This document shows, piece after piece, positions 14,872-23,254 of a stretch of 64,000 nt of DNA. A model generated the notes under the pieces. The model worked only from the letters and a program-made list of their open reading frames with translations. It did not search any database and was not told where the DNA came from. Source of the DNA: Marichromatium purpuratum 984 (GTDB taxonomy: Bacteria > Pseudomonadota > Gammaproteobacteria > Chromatiales > Chromatiaceae); the NCBI RefSeq assembly GCF_000224005.2, contig NZ_CP007031.1:3005001-3069000 (forward strand), written 5' to 3'. Positions within the stretch are counted from its first letter, which is position 1, and each line of letters starts with the position of its first letter. Both the position numbers and the translations under genes were made by a program.

Positions 14872-15939
14872 TCAGCTCATCGCGCGCTGACGCTCGTCGA
14901 CCAGCTCCAGCAGCTCCAGCACTCGCCCGACACCACTGTCGAAGGTATGGCGTTGCTTCTTCGGCTCGCCCTGCTCCGCCGCGGGATGGTTGACCACCGC
15001 CTCGACCAGATAGCGTGTCTCCTCCAGCGGCGGCGCATCGACCGCCGGCGTCTTGGTCAGGGTACGCCCGACGATGGGCGCGGCCAGGCCCAGCTTGCGC
15101 GGCACCGGCACCACCGCCCGTCGACTGATCGAGTCCAGCCCCTGACGCTCGACCTGACGGCCGATCTCGGCATAGAGATAGCGCGCAGCGTTGATCCCCG
15201 CGCGGCAGCCGAACGACAGCCCACCGATCCCGGCGTCGGCACGCTCGTAGAGTTCATCGGCGAGCCGCAGCATGCGATTGATCACCGAGGCGAGCGCGTC
15301 GTTGAAGACCGGATCCTTCAACCACTCATCGGGCTCCAGGCCTGCCTCGCGCATCCACGACAGCGGCAGATAGATGCGCCCGTTGCGCGCATCCTCACCG
15401 ACATCACGACAGATGTTGGTCAACTGCATCGCCACACCCAGATCACAGGCACGCGCCACCAGCTCGGGGGAGCGGGCGCCCATCAGGGTGGCCATCATCG
15501 CACCCACGGTACCGGCGACACGCGCCGAGTAGTCGTAGACGCCGGAGATGTCCTCGAAACGACGCCCGTCGGCGTCCCACTCGAAGCCCTCCAGCAATGC
15601 CTCGAGCAGCGTCTTCGAAATGCCGTAGCGCAGCACGACGTCGGAGAGGGTGCGATCGGCCGGATCGTCGAACGGTCGACCGTCGTAGACCAGATCGAGG
15701 CGTTCGCGCAACTCGGCGAGCGCCCGCGCCTGCGCGCCCGGCTCGTCGGGGGCGCAGTCGATCGCGTCGTCGGCGATGCGGCAGAACGCATAGAGTGCGG
15801 TCGCCGGTTCGCGGAAACGTTGTGGCAGCAGGAAGGAGGCCGCGTAGAAGGAACGCGACCCCCCGCGTAGAAGCTCGCGACAGGCGGCGAGATCCGCCGC
15901 CGAGGCACGAGCCGGCGCTTCGGTCATGGTGTTAGACAT
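14872..15939 (-). CDS. crtB: phytoene synthase CrtB
   Basis: A 355-residue squalene/phytoene synthase that joins two GGPP into phytoene, the first committed carotenoid step. It has SRSFYAASFLLP near the start, the first Asp motif in CRIADDAIDC, and the second in LTNICRDVGEDARNGRIYLP, both needed for Mg2+ and diphosphate binding. The start ATG at 15939 overlaps the end of crtI by 8 bases, a sign of translational coupling; an in-frame stretch upstream to 16119 lies inside crtI and is not family-like. Confidence 0.95.
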   Translation of the reverse strand: MSNTMTEAPARASAADLAACRELLRGGSRSFYAASFLLPQRFREPATALYAFCRIADDAIDCAPDEPGAQARALAELRERLDLVYDGRPFDDPADRTLSDVVLRYGISKTLLEALLEGFEWDADGRRFEDISGVYDYSARVAGTVGAMMATLMGARSPELVARACDLGVAMQLTNICRDVGEDARNGRIYLPLSWMREAGLEPDEWLKDPVFNDALASVINRMLRLADELYERADAGIGGLSFGCRAGINAARYLYAEIGRQVERQGLDSISRRAVVPVPRKLGLAAPIVGRTLTKTPAVDAPPLEETRYLVEAVVNHPAAEQGEPKKQRHTFDSGVGRVLELLELVDERQRAMS

Positions 15940-17455
15940 AGCTAGTCGCATCAGGAACCACCGTATCGAGCACACGGGCGGAAGAGATGACGCCGGGGAT
16001 CCCGGCCCCTGGATGAGTGCCCGCACCAACGAGATAGAGGCCGTCGACCTCCTCGCTCTTGTTGTGCGGACGGAACCACGCGCTCTGGGTGAGGGTCGGC
16101 TCGAAGCTGAACCCGGCACCGAGATAGGAGTTGAGCCGATCCTGGAAGTCCTGCGGCGTCGTGACCAACGAGGTCGCGATCTGGTCCTCCAGTCCAGGCA
16201 ACACGGAATCGCTGAGGTAGCGGGCGATCTTCGCCCGGTACTCCTCGGCCACCGTGGCCCAGTCGGTGCCGCTACCGAGGTGCGGCACGGGCGACAGGGC
16301 GTAGAAGGTATCGCAGCCCTCAGGGGCGAGACTCGGGTCGGTCGCCGTGGGCCGGTAGAGATAGAGGCTGAAGTCCTCGGCCAGTCGCTTGTTCTCGAAG
16401 ATGTCCTGGATCAGCTCGCGATAACGCGGGCCGAGCAGGATGGTGTGGTGCTTGACGTCGGGGTACTGGCGCTTGGTGCCGAAGTACCAGACGAACAGAC
16501 CGGCGGAGAACTTGGAATCCTCGACCTTGCGGTCGGTCCAGCGGCGGCGCACCGTCGCCGGCAGCAGACGGCGATAGGTGTTGGCCGCATCGGCATTGGA
16601 GACGACGATGTCGGCGGCGATCTCCTCACCCGAGGTCAGGCGCACGCCGGTGGCGCGACGCCGCGAGTCGACCATGATCTGCTCGACCTCGGCCTTGTAG
16701 CGGATCTCGCTGCCCTGCCCCTCGACCAGGTCGACCATGCCACGCACCAGGGCGCCGGTCCCACCCATCACCGAGTGCACACCCCACTTGCGCTCCAGGA
16801 AGGAGATCAGGGTATAGATCGAGGTGACCTTGAAGGGGTTGCCACCGACGAGCAGCGGGTGGAAGGAGAGCACCTGACGGATGTAGGGGTCCTTGATGTA
16901 CTTCGAGACCATGCCGTAGACGGTGCGGTAGCTCTGCTTGAGCGCCATCTCCGGCACGATCTTGGCCATGTCGGTCCAGGAGGTGAAGGGGATGTGCGCG
17001 AGGTCCTCGAAGCCGACCTTGAACACTCCCTCGCTGTACTTCATGAAGCGGTCGTAACCCTCGACGTCGTCCGGCGAGTACTGCGCGATCTGCGCCTTCA
17101 CCGCCTCCGGATCGCCGCTGTAGTCGAACACCTTGCCGTCATCGAAACGGATCCGGTAGAAGGGATCCATCAAGCGCAGGTCGATGTCGTCGGAGAACTT
17201 GCGTCCGCACAGCGACCACAGCTCCTCGAGCAGGAAGGGAGCGGTGACGATAGTCGGACCGGCATCGAAAGCGAAGCCATCGCGATGATGTACGTAGGCA
17301 CGCCCACCAGGGGCATCGAGACGCTCGAGGACGGTGACGCGATAACCGCGCGCAGCCAGCCGGATCGATGCGGCGAGACCGCCGAATCCACTACCGATGA
17401 CGACCGCGTGAGGCTTCTTCTGATTCGTGGTGTTGACGGAAACCTTGGAGTCCAT
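15932..17455 (-). CDS. crtI: phytoene desaturase CrtI
   Basis: A 507-residue flavin-dependent carotenoid desaturase that turns phytoene into neurosporene or lycopene. The amino end has the FAD-binding AVVIGSGFGGLAASIRLAARG followed by LERLDAPGGRAYV, and the carboxy end has the family closing motif (GLYLVGAGTHPGAGIPGV). The ATG at 17455 is preferred to a TTG three codons upstream. It is the promoter-proximal gene before crtB, with an 8-base overlap. Upstream lies a TGT-N12-ACA box at 17485-17502, so it seems to be under the same repressor as the antenna genes. Confidence 0.95.
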   Translation of the reverse strand: MDSKVSVNTTNQKKPHAVVIGSGFGGLAASIRLAARGYRVTVLERLDAPGGRAYVHHRDGFAFDAGPTIVTAPFLLEELWSLCGRKFSDDIDLRLMDPFYRIRFDDGKVFDYSGDPEAVKAQIAQYSPDDVEGYDRFMKYSEGVFKVGFEDLAHIPFTSWTDMAKIVPEMALKQSYRTVYGMVSKYIKDPYIRQVLSFHPLLVGGNPFKVTSIYTLISFLERKWGVHSVMGGTGALVRGMVDLVEGQGSEIRYKAEVEQIMVDSRRRATGVRLTSGEEIAADIVVSNADAANTYRRLLPATVRRRWTDRKVEDSKFSAGLFVWYFGTKRQYPDVKHHTILLGPRYRELIQDIFENKRLAEDFSLYLYRPTATDPSLAPEGCDTFYALSPVPHLGSGTDWATVAEEYRAKIARYLSDSVLPGLEDQIATSLVTTPQDFQDRLNSYLGAGFSFEPTLTQSAWFRPHNKSEEVDGLYLVGAGTHPGAGIPGVISSARVLDTVVPDATSYV

Positions 17456-17458
17456 GAG

Positions 17459-17502
17459 TGTCAAGTCTACGTTACCAAAATATGTGTCATTTTAAGTTGA
17501 CA
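17459..17502 (-). promoter_or_regulatory. crtI operator, PpsR/CrtJ type
   Basis: A perfect TGT-N12-ACA box lies at 17485-17502. Eight bases away is a one-mismatch box (TGT-N12-ACC, 17459-17476) that reaches to within 4 bases of the crtI start codon. A TATACT hexamer on the minus strand just upstream could be the -10 element, so bound repressor would block the start of transcription and possibly the start of translation. Confidence 0.7.
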
Positions 17503-17648
17503 GTATAGCAGGATGCTTGCCGCGTCTACCCCCGAGGCACACCGGAAACCTTGACAGGCATCAGCGCACTCGGCGAAACCCAGCCAACTGTCGACCACCC
17601 GGCGGGACGAGCCAGAAGGCGCCCACGACGCCCTCGCGCGCACCGCGT

Positions 17649-18539
17649 TCAGAGCCCCTGGCGCGCGGCGATATCGAGCACCAGGGCACCCACCGCCAGG
17701 GGACGTTCCTCATGCGCGAGATGGCCGAGTCCCGGCAGCTCGACCAGCTCCGCGTCGGGCGCGAGCGTGCGCACTCGCTCGGCCTCGCGCGGCGAGACGG
17801 TCCGGTCGCCCTCGCCGACGACCAGGAACAACGGAGGCCTCAGCTCGGACAGTCCACGCTCGATCAGCGACAGATCCCAATTGGCCATCATCGACAGGGT
17901 CGCGCGGACATGCCCGGTGTCGCCGACGAGACGGCGATAGAGGTCGACCCCGCGTGCCTCGAGCACCGACCCGGTGCTCGCCACCATGCCCTCGACCGCC
18001 TTGCGATCGAGCGCGTGCCAGGAGAGAAAGCGCGAGATCATCGGTGTCGTGGCGAACAGGCGTGCGGTCGGCGAGAAGACGTGGCCCGGCAGCCCGCGCC
18101 AGGGCAGCAACGCACCGTTGAGACTGATCAGCGCCCGTGGCGCGAGCCCCCCGGTGAGTGCCGCGCGCGTCAGGATCGCGGCGCCGGCCGAATGCCCCAG
18201 CACGAGCGCCGGCGACATCCGCAGACACGCGAGCAGTTCGACCAGGGCCTCGGCCATGCCGGGAAGCGACATGCGCGCATAGGGCAGCGGCGCGCTGAAA
18301 CCGTGCCCCGGCAGATCGGGCGCGACCAGGGTGAAGCGCTCCGCCAGCAGCGGGGCCAGATCACGCCAGGAGTGGGTGGCCGCGCCGGTACCGTGCACCA
18401 GCAGCAACACCGGCCCCCGCCCCATCACCTGGACGTGCCAGCGCACCCCGGCGGCGGAGACGAAACGACTGTGCTCGTGATTCGGCCAGCTCGTACCGTC
18501 ACGCGCCCAGTCGAGCCGCTTGGCCATGGCAAACCTCAT
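17649..18539 (-). CDS. bchO: BchO, putative Mg-chelatase accessory alpha/beta hydrolase
   Basis: A 296-residue alpha/beta hydrolase. It has the oxyanion region VLLLVHGTGAATHSW, the nucleophile elbow LGHSAGA, and a late His in LPGLGHLAHEE. BchO proteins are coded next to bchI and bchD in photosynthesis clusters and are thought to help Mg-chelatase, but their exact reaction is not settled. AGGAGG lies 10 bases before the ATG at 18539, which sets the start over a Met four codons later. It follows bchD after 147 bases that hold a 15-pair hairpin. Confidence 0.88.
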   Translation of the reverse strand: MRFAMAKRLDWARDGTSWPNHEHSRFVSAAGVRWHVQVMGRGPVLLLVHGTGAATHSWRDLAPLLAERFTLVAPDLPGHGFSAPLPYARMSLPGMAEALVELLACLRMSPALVLGHSAGAAILTRAALTGGLAPRALISLNGALLPWRGLPGHVFSPTARLFATTPMISRFLSWHALDRKAVEGMVASTGSVLEARGVDLYRRLVGDTGHVRATLSMMANWDLSLIERGLSELRPPLFLVVGEGDRTVSPREAERVRTLAPDAELVELPGLGHLAHEERPLAVGALVLDIAARQGL

Positions 18540-18636
18540 CGTTCGAACACCTCCTGTCGGATGCAATCCATACACGGACACCACCCCGGCACGGCTGGGT
18601 GCCGGAGACGAGGCAACCCCTGCTCGACGCCCCAAC

Positions 18637-18669
18637 GCGACGACGCCACCCCGAGGGTGGCGTCGTCGC
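18637..18669 (-). terminator. very strong intercistronic hairpin between bchD and bchO
   Basis: A 15-pair perfect stem (GCGACGACGCCACCC with GGGTGGCGTCGTCGC) with a 3-base loop lies just after the bchD stop. No T run follows. It may uncouple bchO expression from bchI-bchD or protect the bchID mRNA. Confidence 0.7.
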
Positions 18670-18686
18670 TGCGGCCTGTCGTCACC

Positions 18687-20507
18687 TCAGCCGGTCGCCG
18701 CGCGAACCGCCTGGTTCAACGCACCGGCATCGGCGTGCGGCAGCGGCAGGTAACGCGCACCCATCTCGGCGGCGAGTTCGCGTCCCTGCTGCTGCGGCCG
18801 TGGCGAGGTGTCGATCACCATGGCGCTCATCTCCTGCGCCCGCACCGCCCGCGCCGCGGCCTTGGCCTCGTCGAAGGCGCGCGCCCGACCACCGGCGCCG
18901 TCGCGCGCCACGTTGGCGCGACCATCGGTCATCAGGATCAGGATCGGGGTGCCGCCACGACGCTGGATCGAGTCGGCCATCATCATCCCCAGATCGATCC
19001 CCGAGGCCAGCGGTGTACCGCCGCCACCGGGCAGACCGGCGAGGGTGCGCTTGGCACGCACCAGCGAGCGGGTCGGCGGCAGCAACACCTCGGCGCCCTT
19101 GCCGCGGAAGGCGATCAGGGCCACCTGGTCACGGCGCACATAGCAGTCGGCCAGCAGCATCTCGACCGCACCCTTGGCCTCGGCCAGACGGTGCAGCGCC
19201 GAGGAGCCCGAGGCGTCGACCATGAAGATGGTCGTGGTCTCGGAGCGGTGCTTGAAGCGGGTGATGCGGAAGTCGTCCTGACGCACCTCGATGCGCGAGG
19301 ACTCGATGCCGCGGCGTGCCCGCTCCTCACGCCGCAACCGCTGCCAGGGCGCAGCGGCGCGCAGGGTCTCGACGACGTTGAGCTTGAGCCCGGCACGCAA
19401 CTCGCCGCGCAGCACCCCGGCCGGCCGACCGCGGGTCGGCGCGTTCTGCACCGCACCGGCCTTGCCGGTGGCGCGCGAGCGCGAGCGACGCAGGGTGCCG
19501 AGCTGGAGCTGCGAGAGCAGGTCGGCGGGGATCGCCGCCTTGGCCGCGTCGAGCACGGTGTCCTCGAGTTCCTGCGGCTCTTGCTGCTGCTCCTCGGACT
19601 GGTTCTGCTCCTGCTCCTCGGGCTCTTCCGGCGGTGGCGGCGGCTCCTCGGGCGGCTGCTCCTCGCTCGGCGGCAGCTGGGTGGCACGCGGCGCCAGCAC
19701 CAGACGCGCGGCGACGGCCAGGTCCTCGGCCTCCACCTGCTCGCGGCCCTCGAGCGCCGCCGAGGCGCAGGCGACCCGACAGGCGAATAGCGATGCACGC
19801 AGCGAGGGGATACCGAGCGCCAGCGCGGTACCGCACAGCGCCTCGAGCTGCGCCTCGTCGAGGGTCAGCCCGGCGAGACGCGCACGCGCCTGTACCACGT
19901 CCTCGGGATCGTAGTCGCAGGCGATCGCCTCGTGGACACGGATGTGGGTGAGATCGACGTGGAAGGCGAGACGATCGAGCAGCGCATTGAGCAGCCCCTC
20001 GTCCTCGCCCACACCCTCGTCGAGCGCCACCACCGCGAAGCGCGACGGGGTACGCATCGCCAGACCATCGCGTTCGAGCACCACCTCGCCCGAGTCGAAG
20101 GCCATGGTCAGTCGCGCGGCGGTATGGGCCGAGATGCGCTCGGCCATCGCCAGCTCCACCAGACCACCATCGGCCTCCACCAGCAGGCCACGTTCGGCGA
20201 TCGGGCGCCCGGCGTTGAGGGTCGCGGCCAAATCGAGGCCACCGAGCAGGCGGCCGTCGGAGACGTGCAGCGGGATGCGGCGATGCGGCGCCTCGGGCGG
20301 CTGCAGATCGCGCATCAGGCTCAGCCACTGCTCGCGCACCGGGCCGGCGAGGGCCCGCAGCGCGACGCCGCCGGTCCCGACCGGATCGACGCTCATCAGG
20401 GCCGCAGCCAGTACCGCATCATCCCACGCGGAGAGGCCCGCCCCGGCCGGGGGCGGACCCGCCTCGACGCCTCGATCGGCGGCGGGATTCGCGGCGGTCA
20501 TGTTCAT
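18687..20507 (-). CDS. bchD: magnesium chelatase subunit D
   Basis: A 606-residue subunit of the ATP-dependent enzyme that inserts Mg2+ into protoporphyrin IX, the first step specific to bacteriochlorophyll. The amino half is an AAA-like domain without an intact Walker A. A Pro/Glu-rich acidic linker follows (around residues 275-315). The carboxy half is a von Willebrand A domain with the metal site in FMVDASGSSA and a later PILILMTDGRANVA. Its ATG overlaps the bchI stop in an ATGA, which indicates coupled translation and fits 1:1 complex partners. Confidence 0.95.
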   Translation of the reverse strand: MNMTAANPAADRGVEAGPPPAGAGLSAWDDAVLAAALMSVDPVGTGGVALRALAGPVREQWLSLMRDLQPPEAPHRRIPLHVSDGRLLGGLDLAATLNAGRPIAERGLLVEADGGLVELAMAERISAHTAARLTMAFDSGEVVLERDGLAMRTPSRFAVVALDEGVGEDEGLLNALLDRLAFHVDLTHIRVHEAIACDYDPEDVVQARARLAGLTLDEAQLEALCGTALALGIPSLRASLFACRVACASAALEGREQVEAEDLAVAARLVLAPRATQLPPSEEQPPEEPPPPPEEPEEQEQNQSEEQQQEPQELEDTVLDAAKAAIPADLLSQLQLGTLRRSRSRATGKAGAVQNAPTRGRPAGVLRGELRAGLKLNVVETLRAAAPWQRLRREERARRGIESSRIEVRQDDFRITRFKHRSETTTIFMVDASGSSALHRLAEAKGAVEMLLADCYVRRDQVALIAFRGKGAEVLLPPTRSLVRAKRTLAGLPGGGGTPLASGIDLGMMMADSIQRRGGTPILILMTDGRANVARDGAGGRARAFDEAKAAARAVRAQEMSAMVIDTSPRPQQQGRELAAEMGARYLPLPHADAGALNQAVRAATG

Positions 20508-21532
20508 TCCCCGAACAGTTCCGCCACGGCGCGCTCGACCCGGCTGGTGGAACCGGACTCATCGAGCGGGTCACGACGCAGACGGTGACGCAGCGCCGAG
20601 GTGGCGACCTCCTTGAGGTGGCTGTCGAGGACCTCGGTATCGCCCTGCAGCGCAGCCAGACCACGCGCGGCGCGGATCAGGGTAAGCTCGCCGCGCAGCC
20701 CGTCGGTGCCGAGCTTCATGCACAGCTCGCCGGCGCGCTCGAGGGTCGCATCCGGCACCTCGACGTTGGGCAGCAGCTCGCGCGCCTTCTGGATCTGGCG
20801 ACGCACCTTGCCGTCCTGGCGCTTCCACTTCTCGACGAAGGCATTGGGGTCGCGCTCGAAGGCATCGCGCAGTCGCACCACCTTCATCCGGGTGGGCAGG
20901 TCCTGCGGGGTCTTGACCTCGACGGAGAGACCGAAGCGGTCCTGCAGCTGCGGGCGCAGCTCGCCCTCCTCGGGGTTACCGGAGCCGACGAGCACGAAGC
21001 GCGCCGGGTGGCGGACGCTCAGGCCCTCGCGCTCGACCAGGTTCTGCCCCGAGGCGGCAACGTCGAGCAGCGAGTCGACCAGATGGTCCTCGAGCAGGTT
21101 GACCTCGTCGATGTAGAGGAAGCCGCGATGGGCACGCGCCAGCAGACCCGGCTCGAAGGCCTTCTCGCCCTTGGTCAGGGCGCGCTCAAGGTCGAGGGCG
21201 CCGATCACGCGGTCCTCGGTGGCGCCGAGCGGCAGATCGACCACCGGCACCGGCACCTGACGACTCTTCAGCGTCCGGCCCGCGGCACGCTTGGCGCGGC
21301 AATCCTCACACAGGGCGTCATCGCTGGCCTCGGGATCGCACTGATAGGTGCAATCGACGGCGCGCATCTTCGGCAGCAGGGCGGCCAGGCCACGGATCGC
21401 GGTGGACTTGCCGGTGCCGCGGTCACCGAATACCAGTACACCGCCGATCGAGGGATCGATGGCAGCGATCAATAAGGAGCGTTTCATCTCCTCCTGGGCG
21501 ACAACGGCGGAAAACGGGAACGGGATGGGCAT
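20504..21532 (-). CDS. bchI: magnesium chelatase ATPase subunit I
   Basis: A 342-residue AAA+ ATPase that forms a ring with BchD and drives Mg2+ insertion by BchH. Walker A is GDRGTGKST (around residues 45-53), Walker B is in FLYIDEVNLLEDH, and SGNPEEGELRPQL carries the sensor region. The ATG at 21532 (MPIPFPFSAVVAQEEMK) is the family start; upstream in-frame codons are not family-like. It is the first gene of bchI-bchD-bchO, divergent from the bciB-like gene. BchH is not in this window. Confidence 0.95.
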   Translation of the reverse strand: MPIPFPFSAVVAQEEMKRSLLIAAIDPSIGGVLVFGDRGTGKSTAIRGLAALLPKMRAVDCTYQCDPEASDDALCEDCRAKRAAGRTLKSRQVPVPVVDLPLGATEDRVIGALDLERALTKGEKAFEPGLLARAHRGFLYIDEVNLLEDHLVDSLLDVAASGQNLVEREGLSVRHPARFVLVGSGNPEEGELRPQLQDRFGLSVEVKTPQDLPTRMKVVRLRDAFERDPNAFVEKWKRQDGKVRRQIQKARELLPNVEVPDATLERAGELCMKLGTDGLRGELTLIRAARGLAALQGDTEVLDSHLKEVATSALRHRLRRDPLDESGSTSRVERAVAELFGE

Positions 21533-21984
21533 AACGCTGCAAACCTTGTTGCTTAGTCTGTTCGGCGCAAACGGCCTGATGGAGCGGACACGCCCAAGAC
21601 CGTCGCGCACGCAGGCGCTTGCTGGACGTTGTCCCGATGAACCATGGAGCCGGTCGCGCGGCGCGCAGCCCGCCCCAAGCCTTATTCGATCAAGTTCGCG
21701 ACCCTAGCGCCCCTGCTCGACCGTGGTCAAGCCGACGGGGTCAATCACCGATGAGAATGGCGCAATGGGGTTGCCCTTTCCATGACCGGGGCCGATGGAC
21801 TGCGCGCAACCATTTGCGGCAGACTGCACGCCGCCCACGGCGGTCCCCCGACGACCGTCCTCCAAGCCACTCCGGGCAACGCCCGGCGCAGACCGACGCG
21901 CGCGGCGTGCCCATCGACCACGAGGAGATCCAGCATGCCGATCCGTCATCCCGCAGCCAGCCACCAGCCGCACGAGGCGCAGCG
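21533..21984. promoter_or_regulatory. divergent region between bchI and the bciB-like gene
   Basis: About 450 bases that must hold both promoters. No TGT-N12-ACA box is seen, in contrast with the antenna and crtI promoters, so bchI control may differ. Confidence 0.45.
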
Positions 21985-23247
21985 ATGAATCAGTCCGCCG
22001 CACCCGTCGCCGAGGGCCCGTCCAAGGGCATGGGTCAGATCTCGCTACTCAGCAACGACGACCGACTCAAGGGTCGCCCCCGTCTGTGCAGCGACTGCGG
22101 GCTGTGCGACAGCGCACTCAAGCCACAGATGACCCAGGCGTGCATGTTCGTCAACAACCAGACCGACGCCATCGAGCAGCGTCTGTTCGGTCGCAGCCGT
22201 GGCGACGGCGACGAGCTGCTGTTCGGCTGCTACCGCGCCACCTATGCCGCGCGCATGCGCGCCCCGCGCCCCGGCGCGCAGTGGAGCGGCATGGTCACCA
22301 CCCTCGGCGCGCGCCTGCTCGAACGCGGCGAGGTCGAGGCGGTGATCACCACCGCCGCCGCACCCGGCACCCGCTTCAAGGCCCAGCCGATCCTCGCCCG
22401 CACCCCCGAAGAGGTGCTCGCCACCGCCGGCAACAAGCCCAGCCTGTCGCCCAATCTCGGCTTGCTCGATCTGGTGCGCGAACAGGGCATCAAGCGCCTG
22501 GCCTTCATCGGCACCGGTTGTCAGGTGCACGCGCTGCGCGCGATCGAGGCCGAACTCGGGCTCGAGGCGCTGTACGTGATCGGCATCCCCTGCAGCGACA
22601 ACGTCTCCTACCCCGATCTCGAATACTTCCTCGAGCAGATCTCGCGCTCGCCCGCGACCGTGGTCCATCACGAGTTCATGCAGGACTTCAGCCTCTGGCT
22701 GCGTCACGAGGACGGCACCGTCGAGCGGGTCAACTACATCGACTTTCCGATGGACAAGCTCCACGGCATCTTTCCCTCGGCCTGTCTGTCCTGCTTCGAC
22801 TACCCCAACGCGCTGAGCGACCTGACCATCGGCTACATGGGCGCGGAGTTGGGCTGGCAGTGGGTGATGGCGCGCACCGAGCGCGGCGAGCAGATGTTCG
22901 AGATGCTGCGCCCCGACCTCGAGTTCGGCACCCTCACCGAAGGCGGCGACCGCACCCGCGGCATGCCGCGCTTCATGGAGCGGCTCAACCACCCGCCCGG
23001 CACCGGGCGTCCGCCGCTGCTCATCCGTAAGCTGGTGGTCTGGCTGCAGCGCAACCGTGGCCCCCGCGGGCTGGAGTTCGCCCGCGCGGTGATCGAGATG
23101 AAGCTGCTGCGCAACCTCAACCACGTGCGCAGCAAGTTCGAGCGTCAGGAATCGCGGGTGGTGCCGGGTTTCGTCTATCGCGCCCTCGCCCCCTACGCCG
23201 AGCACTATCGCGAACTGTTCGACCGCGACCTGGCCCCGCGCGACTGA
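21985..23247 (+). CDS. bciB: BciB-type divinyl (proto)chlorophyllide 8-vinyl reductase
   Basis: A 420-residue protein of the F420-hydrogenase beta subunit (FrhB) family, which includes the ferredoxin-dependent 8-vinyl reductase BciB and 7-hydroxymethyl chlorophyll reductase. It has an early Cys cluster (RLCSDCGLCDSA) and later Cys residues in FIGTGCQVHALR, IGIPCSDN and FPSACLSCFDYPN that fit flavin and Fe-S cluster binding. Location next to bchI-bchD-bchO favours a role in bacteriochlorophyll synthesis. The ATG at 21985 has GAGG upstream; an open extension of 122 codons upstream shows no family likeness. The exact substrate is inferred. Confidence 0.75.
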   Translation: MNQSAAPVAEGPSKGMGQISLLSNDDRLKGRPRLCSDCGLCDSALKPQMTQACMFVNNQTDAIEQRLFGRSRGDGDELLFGCYRATYAARMRAPRPGAQWSGMVTTLGARLLERGEVEAVITTAAAPGTRFKAQPILARTPEEVLATAGNKPSLSPNLGLLDLVREQGIKRLAFIGTGCQVHALRAIEAELGLEALYVIGIPCSDNVSYPDLEYFLEQISRSPATVVHHEFMQDFSLWLRHEDGTVERVNYIDFPMDKLHGIFPSACLSCFDYPNALSDLTIGYMGAELGWQWVMARTERGEQMFEMLRPDLEFGTLTEGGDRTRGMPRFMERLNHPPGTGRPPLLIRKLVVWLQRNRGPRGLEFARAVIEMKLLRNLNHVRSKFERQESRVVPGFVYRALAPYAEHYRELFDRDLAPRD

Positions 23248-23254
23248 CCCCGGC

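Noticed and set aside
21619-21984. Amino-terminal extension of the bciB-like protein
   Set aside because: The extension is Arg/Pro-rich and not family-like; the ATG at 21985 has a ribosome-binding site and gives the expected length.
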